Source of the DNA: Symsagittifera roscoffensis
Lineage: Eukaryota; Xenacoelomorpha; Acoela; Convolutidae
Direction of reading: 5' to 3'
Assembly (NCBI RefSeq): GCF_963678635.1
Contig: NC_087062.1
Location: forward strand, 90,497,845 to 90,557,844
Length of the DNA stretch: 60,000 nt
Part shown: positions 55,257-60,000 of the stretch, one piece after another
Layout of the letters: each line of letters opens with the position of its first letter
How positions within the stretch are numbered: the stretch's first letter is position 1
Translations under genes and position numbers: made by a program
The notes under the pieces: generated by a model
Told to the model about the DNA's origin: nothing
What the model saw: only the letters and a program-made list of their open reading frames with translations
Database searches by the model: none

Positions 55257-55401
55257 TAATCTGTGAATACGACGAATCGTCATATCTAAAAATTGTCTGT
55301 TGAGACCTCATCAATAATTAAATAAATTATCATGTAACAGTTCCGAATGTCTTCAAAACTTTCTTCAAATGACGTAACTGTTGGCTGGCTTATATACTTT
55401 T

Positions 55402-55739
55402 TGTTAAGATTCAGAGTTAGAGCAAGTAGGACTAGGGGATAGAGGTTTGAGAGTTATCTGAGATTTCAACTGAGGAGAGAGAAGAGATACTGATTGTTGA
55501 AGAATGAATTGAGATTGTGTTTATAAAATGACACGACAAACTGAGCATCAAATAGTACCAGTTAATTAATTACCAGTTAATTAATTAGTTTATCAAATAC
55601 CAGCAGACCAGTTGACCTTGTCTGAGTGCATTGAGTTTTATACCAGTTGACCTTTAATTAGGTTTCTATTGCTCAAGTCTGACCTTGAGTTTGGTCTGGT
55701 ATTTCACTAGTCTGGCATTGAGCTCGTCTGTCCTCAACA
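55402..55739 (-). repeat. copia 3' LTR (338 bp)
   Basis: Minus-strand LTR starts TGTTGAGGACAG and ends CTTAACA, the TG..CA form, and is bounded by the polypurine tract on its inner side. It carries an inner direct repeat CCAGTTAATTAATTA. Confidence 0.9.
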
Positions 55740-55750
55740 CCCCCACTCAG
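55740..55750 (-). other. polypurine tract (plus-strand primer)
   Basis: GAGTGGGGG-type purine run directly abutting the 3' LTR. It overlaps the gag-pol stop codon (55,747-55,749). Confidence 0.75.
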
Positions 55751-58700
55751 GCTGAATTGGCTTTGTCCAATGTCAGGCTGCAACCCATCAGCGTTCGACG
55801 ATGTTGATCCACCTTTGCCTTGCTCAGGGATTTCGTCAACAAGTCAGCCTCCATGTTTTCGGTTGGACAGTACTCGAGCGCAAATGTTCCATCCTCGACC
55901 CGCTCTCGGACAAAGTGATACTTGACATCAATGTGCTTTGTACGCTTCTGCATTACGGGATTTTTGCACATCTTGATGCAGCTCTGGTTGTCCTCGTTGA
56001 TCACAGTTGGACCATCACACGTCATATCCATCTCATTGAGGAGGGATCGTAAGTAGAGGCCTTCCTGAACAGCCGCTGCCATTGCTTGATACTCAGCTTC
56101 GCTGGTAGATATTGCTGCAGTAGGTTGCTTCTTGGTACTCCAGCTGATTGCTGCTCCTGACCGCTGCACATGAAAACTGTAGCCTGTTGTTGACCTTCTG
56201 TCATCAACGTCACCAGCCCAGTCAGCATCTGCTGAACCATAAAGGTTGAACCCATCAGGATCTTTGATGTAGCACAGCTCCAGATCTTTGGTTCCTTTCA
56301 GGTATCGCAGTACTCTCTTAGCAGCCACCCAGTGTGTTCTCCCAGGATTCTCCAGAAACCGTGAAAGTTGAGTCACAGTAGCTAGGATGTCTGGCCTCGT
56401 TTGCTTGGCTATGTACAATAACGAGCCCACTATGCCTCTGTAGTCCTCACGCTGCATTGCCACTGCTTCTTCTGAGCCCGCTCCAGGGCAGTCCTTCTTC
56501 GTCAACTGAGTGCTGATATCAGCTGGTGTCCCTACTGGTTTGCAGTCAGCCAACCCAAAGCGCTCCAAGCAGTCTTCAATGTAGCGAGACTGATTCACAG
56601 TGACAGAACCAGGTGCCCGTTTGACCTGCATTTTCAAAAACCAGGCTAATGGACCGCGATCATCCATCTTGAATCGGTCAGTGAATCGGTCCCTCACCCT
56701 GTCAACTTCTGCTTGCAGTTTGCAGCCAATGATGATATCATCCACCCATACTAGAACATAGATCATAGCATCATCCATTCCCCTCATCGTGAACAAACAG
56801 AAGTCATTGGTGCTTCGAGTGAAACCAGTCTCCAGAAGAAACGTGCTCAGCGTCTGGTACCAGTCCCTTCCTGCCTGCTTCAGCCCATAGATACTGCGTT
56901 GTAGCAAACACACTTGGTTGTCCCCGCTGCTGAACCCCTCGGGCTGTTCCATATACACAGTTTCTGTTAACGGCGAGTTGAGGAAGGCTGACTTCACGTC
57001 CATCTGATGAAGTACAAGATCATCTTGCGCTCCCAAAGCCAGTAGTATTCTCTTTGTTTCTGGTTTACAGGTTGGCGCAAAGGTCTCATTGAAGTCCAGT
57101 CCTTCCACTTGCATAAAACCCTTCACCACGTATCTGGCTTTAAACCGCTCCACTTGTCCCATTGCATCTCTCTTCACAGCAAGCACCCAGCGTCCAGGAA
57201 TGACCTTGCGAGAATTTGGTCTATCAACAAGTGTCCAGGTGCCCATTGCCTTCAGTGACTGCACCTCCAAAGCCATAGCTGCTAGCCACTGCTCCCTTTC
57301 TGGTCCAGATACTGCTTCCAAGTAGCTTCTTGGCTCTTGTGCTATCACTGAAGCATGATTGTAAGCCAGTCCGTATCGGATGGGAGGGTTCCGCGTTCTA
57401 GTTGACCGCTGCTCTGGAATCTCTGTTGGCCTCTGCTCTGGAGGCTCTGTGGAAGGTGGTTCCAATTCTTCAGTCTCGACTGGGTCATCTTCCGTAACCC
57501 CCACTGAAGCTGCTGCTCCACTATCATTCGCTTTATTGGTAGACTCAGTGATGGTCTTCGTGCTAGTTTCCTCTACATCAATGCATCCCTCGATTGATAG
57601 ACCCAGTGTTTGTGACTGCTCACTGTCTACCAGAAAGTCGTCTGGAATGATGTCTTCATTGAACGTCACGCTTCTTGCTCGTACCACTCGCTTTGTCTCC
57701 AGGTCCATCAGCAAGTAGGCTTTGCTCTCCTCGTCATAACCAATGAACTTGCTCTTCTTGCCTTTCGGATCCAGTTTCCGCCGGTTTCCTCTGTCCAGGT
57801 AGTACGCCAGGCATCCGAACACTCGCAGGTAGTTGACTTTCGATGGCTTCCCATAATGCATCTCCATTGATGAAATGCGATGCTCATTGCTGGATGTAGG
57901 ACACAAGTTGCGAACCCTGACTGCCGTTGACATTGCTCGTACCCAGAACATCTTTGAGAGCTTTGCATCGGCCAGTAGACATCGAGTCATCTCAGTTATC
58001 ACCCTGTTGTACCTCTCTGCCACGCCATTCTGTTGCGGAGTATTAGGTACTGTAAACTCCTGTTTCACCTGCATTTCTCTACAGAACATCCGAAAAGCAT
58101 TCGACGAATACTCACCTCCGTTGTCAGTTCTCAAGCACTTCGGTGTTCCGTGCTCAGCTACAAAGTCTTTGAACTTCGAAAGAGTATCGCTCTTCTTAAC
58201 CAGGTACTTGACCACTGCCAGACGGCTGAAGTCATCAATGAAGCTCACGGCATAGCGCGCTCCATGCATGCTCGCAACTTCAAATGGTCCCTGGATGTCG
58301 CTGAAGACCCGCTGCCCCACTGCAGTTGCCCTGTTCTCTGTCTTCTTTGGCATTGCTACTTCGTGCATCTTCGAAGCTGTGCACACTTCGCAGAACCCTA
58401 GCTCGCCGACATCAACAACTGATATTAGATCATGCTTGTTGAGATGCCCCAGCCTTCGGTGCCACAGCATTGCACTACTTGTCTCCATCTTCGCTTTCGT
58501 AGCTAGAGTCATCGCGTTCCTCTTGAACTTGCACTCCAGGAAGAAAAGCTTGCCGCGCTGCTTCACTGGTAGCCGTCGACCATCCGGTGCCACAAGATGA
58601 GAAGAGTCTGATGTAAAGCTGAAACTAGACCCTCTAGCTATTGCTGAGCTCACACTCATCAGATTCACGTTGTAGCTCGGCACAAACAGCACATTGTGGA

Positions 58701-59838
58701 AAGTGTAGCTCCTCGTCACATCTTGACAGTCTCGTATGTCCACTTCCACCAAGCCTATGCCCTCAATCTTTGATATTGTACCGTTCGGATTCTCAACTGT
58801 TGTCCCCTCATCCCATTTCTCAAAGCTTGAGAAGACAGCCTTGTCGCGCACTACATGATCGGTGCATCCCGTATCCACAATGAGATCATCTCCCTTCATT
58901 GAGGTTGTTGCACAACAACTGAAGAACCCTGTCTTTGCCTGCTTGCAGTCCCTTGCAAAGTGTCCTTGTTGTCCACACTTGAAGCACCCTTGCTTCCTTG
59001 AAGTTGGACCACTTGCTTCATTCGAGCCACTGCCTCGAGCACCAGATTGACCACTGTCACTTCTGGATCTGCAATCTCTTGCCAAATGACCCTTCTGACC
59101 GCACACAAAACAGCCACCACCCGACGCTCCTTTCTTCTTCCTCACAGCTTGCATAGCTATGTGTCCATTCCCAGTCTTCTCTCCACATCGAGCTCGTCTC
59201 GAGTCATCATAGTTCCTCAACCTCGTTCTCAGCTCTGTAAAAGTCTTGGCCGGCTGGAAGCTCTCCTGCACCACGAAATGCTCAAAGCTGTCAGGCAGTC
59301 CGTTGATCACGAGCGCATTGAAGAGTGTGTCCGTAATTGCTTCCCCAGCTTCACTCAGCCGCGTCATCAGCTCTTGACTTCGAACGAAGTAGTCATCGAG
59401 ATCCTCCTCTGATCCTAGGCGCAGCTTCGCAAGCTGGCCTACTAGACTGACCACTGTAGGCCTCTCCACACTGCAAAACTTCTCTTGCAGCAGTCTCCAG
59501 GCCTTCGTCCCATCGCCATAGCCATCCGCAGCCACGCAGTCGTTCTTGATGTACATCAGTGTGGTGTTGTTCAGGACCAGAGCTAGATGTGACCACACTG
59601 TGTTTCGGTTGTCTTTCCTCTGCTGGATCAGCACAGCTCGCTCCTGCATCTTGGTGTTGTACGCCGTCATCTGGTCAGCATTCGGATTCTCAGGTAGCGT
59701 AGGTTCAGCTTCTGGTAGATCGTCATTGCCCATCACAGTCCTGAACAGGCCTTTGGTATGCATCAGTGCCACAAACTTCGTCGACCAAGCTGGAAAATCT
59801 TCAGACTTTCCACTGAATCCAGCCAGTTTCAAGTCCAT
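55747..59838 (-). CDS. copia gag-pol polyprotein, intact, 1,363 aa
   Basis: Makes all proteins for retrotransposition in cytoplasmic particles and nuclear integration. Gag occupies residues 1 to about 300, with two CCHC zinc knuckles (243-256, 285-298). The aspartic protease has DTG at 322-324. The GAG-pre-integrase HHCC zinc site lies around WHRRLGHL (459-466) and C483/C486. The integrase triad is D514, D572, E608, with 35 residues between the last two. A Pro/Glu/Thr-rich linker covers about 755-815. The RT runs from about 860 with the catalytic WVDD at 1031-1034. RNase H covers about 1,200-1,340 with D1204/D1206 and the SEAEY motif. The order protease-integrase-RT-RNase H defines Ty1/copia. 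No stop or frameshift, so it may be active. Single-ORF gag-pol means Gag excess must come from splicing or protein turnover, not from frameshifting. Confidence 0.95.
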   Translation of the reverse strand: MDLKLAGFSGKSEDFPAWSTKFVALMHTKGLFRTVMGNDDLPEAEPTLPENPNADQMTAYNTKMQERAVLIQQRKDNRNTVWSHLALVLNNTTLMYIKNDCVAADGYGDGTKAWRLLQEKFCSVERPTVVSLVGQLAKLRLGSEEDLDDYFVRSQELMTRLSEAGEAITDTLFNALVINGLPDSFEHFVVQESFQPAKTFTELRTRLRNYDDSRRARCGEKTGNGHIAMQAVRKKKGASGGGCFVCGQKGHLARDCRSRSDSGQSGARGSGSNEASGPTSRKQGCFKCGQQGHFARDCKQAKTGFFSCCATTSMKGDDLIVDTGCTDHVVRDKAVFSSFEKWDEGTTVENPNGTISKIEGIGLVEVDIRDCQDVTRSYTFHNVLFVPSYNVNLMSVSSAIARGSSFSFTSDSSHLVAPDGRRLPVKQRGKLFFLECKFKRNAMTLATKAKMETSSAMLWHRRLGHLNKHDLISVVDVGELGFCEVCTASKMHEVAMPKKTENRATAVGQRVFSDIQGPFEVASMHGARYAVSFIDDFSRLAVVKYLVKKSDTLSKFKDFVAEHGTPKCLRTDNGGEYSSNAFRMFCREMQVKQEFTVPNTPQQNGVAERYNRVITEMTRCLLADAKLSKMFWVRAMSTAVRVRNLCPTSSNEHRISSMEMHYGKPSKVNYLRVFGCLAYYLDRGNRRKLDPKGKKSKFIGYDEESKAYLLMDLETKRVVRARSVTFNEDIIPDDFLVDSEQSQTLGLSIEGCIDVEETSTKTITESTNKANDSGAAASVGVTEDDPVETEELEPPSTEPPEQRPTEIPEQRSTRTRNPPIRYGLAYNHASVIAQEPRSYLEAVSGPEREQWLAAMALEVQSLKAMGTWTLVDRPNSRKVIPGRWVLAVKRDAMGQVERFKARYVVKGFMQVEGLDFNETFAPTCKPETKRILLALGAQDDLVLHQMDVKSAFLNSPLTETVYMEQPEGFSSGDNQVCLLQRSIYGLKQAGRDWYQTLSTFLLETGFTRSTNDFCLFTMRGMDDAMIYVLVWVDDIIIGCKLQAEVDRVRDRFTDRFKMDDRGPLAWFLKMQVKRAPGSVTVNQSRYIEDCLERFGLADCKPVGTPADISTQLTKKDCPGAGSEEAVAMQREDYRGIVGSLLYIAKQTRPDILATVTQLSRFLENPGRTHWVAAKRVLRYLKGTKDLELCYIKDPDGFNLYGSADADWAGDVDDRRSTTGYSFHVQRSGAAISWSTKKQPTAAISTSEAEYQAMAAAVQEGLYLRSLLNEMDMTCDGPTVINEDNQSCIKMCKNPVMQKRTKHIDVKYHFVRERVEDGTFALEYCPTENMEADLLTKSLSKAKVDQHRRTLMGCSLTLDKANSA

Positions 59839-59922
59839 CTCTGCTTTGCTAAAGGCTAGATAAAAGCTAAAAAAAAACTCTGACAGAAATCAAATAATTA
59901 TTAAATCAAAAAGTTTAGAAAT

Positions 59923-59936
59923 CTGGGCCCATAACC
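59923..59936 (-). other. primer-binding site, initiator-tRNA-Met half-tRNA type
   Basis: Directly adjoining the 5' LTR the minus strand reads GGTTATGGGCCCAG, complementary to the anticodon-stem region of initiator tRNA-Met (CTGGGCCCATAACC). This is the internal half-tRNA priming known from Drosophila copia. Confidence 0.85.
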
Positions 59937-60000
59937 TGTTAAGATTCAGAGTTAGAGCAAGTAGGACTAGGGGATAGAGGTTTGAGAGTTATCTGAGATT
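59937..60000 (-). repeat. copia 5' LTR, first 64 bp visible
   Basis: Identical to 55,402-55,465; the remaining about 274 bp lie beyond the window. Confidence 0.9.

Larger units (their letters stand above)
55402..60000 (-). mobile_element. Ty1/copia LTR retrotransposon (5' LTR cut by window end)
   Basis: Complete internal region with LTR, polypurine tract, one long gag-pol ORF and primer-binding site. The visible 64 bp of the upstream LTR (59,937-60,000) are identical to the other LTR, so insertion was recent. The element is about 45-50% G+C, clearly richer than the surrounding DNA. The target-site duplication cannot be checked because the far end is outside the window. Confidence 0.95.

Noticed and set aside
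55801-59863. Many plus-strand open frames of 60-126 residues
   Set aside because: All are antisense to the intact copia gag-pol gene.

Overview
The window is about 65% A+T nuclear DNA from a eukaryote, most likely an invertebrate animal of undetermined phylum. Three things point there: protein-coding genes broken by short introns with clean GT..AG borders, apolipoprotein-D-like lipocalin exons, and abundant retrotransposons (an env-bearing Ty3-like element, Ty1/copia, and a LINE remnant). There are no prokaryotic operons and no CRISPR array. I could not name the species.

Layout. 1-6,320: decayed LTR-retroelement material on the minus strand (an env-like module, a 253-bp LTR-like block, an unidentified retroelement-type ORF). 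6,320-22,690: a gene island bounded on both sides by truncated retroelement sequence. It holds four multi-exon genes: a KMT5A-like SET-domain gene (-), an unrecognised gene (+) facing away from it across a palindromic intergenic region, a C2H2 zinc finger plus JmjC (KDM2/KDM7-like) gene (-), and a transposase-like gene with a C-terminal BRCT domain (-). The island is littered with two short repeat motifs, fold-back repeats and tandem repeats not noticed elsewhere in the window. 22,690-40,260: an env-bearing Ty3-like element in which about 6.06 kb (protease end, RT, RNase H, integrase, LTR-like block, env start) is tandemly duplicated; gag lies at 36.2-38.8 kb. 40.8-41.8 kb: LINE reverse-transcriptase remnant (+). 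41.8-50.7 kb: no recognisable gene, one MITE-like palindrome. 50.7-53.6 kb: exons of two tandem lipocalin genes (-). 54.7-55.3 kb: an inverted pair of a dispersed, possibly tRNA-derived repeat. 55,402-60,000: a young, apparently intact Ty1/copia element (-), with its second LTR cut by the window end.

How it may fit together. In the 16.4-kb island a histone-methyltransferase-like protein, a histone-demethylase-like protein and a transposase-like protein lie side by side with shared repeats. The most interesting reading is a very large DNA transposon, or its remnant, that carries chromatin-modifying cargo. The alternative is a host gene island invaded by a transposase gene. Terminal inverted repeats and a target-site duplication were not found by eye, so the transposon reading is a hypothesis. 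Several of these genes show single-base frame breaks, often in homopolymers and mostly in the same direction. That fits either uncorrected long-read errors or early decay, so they should not be called dead without read-level checking.
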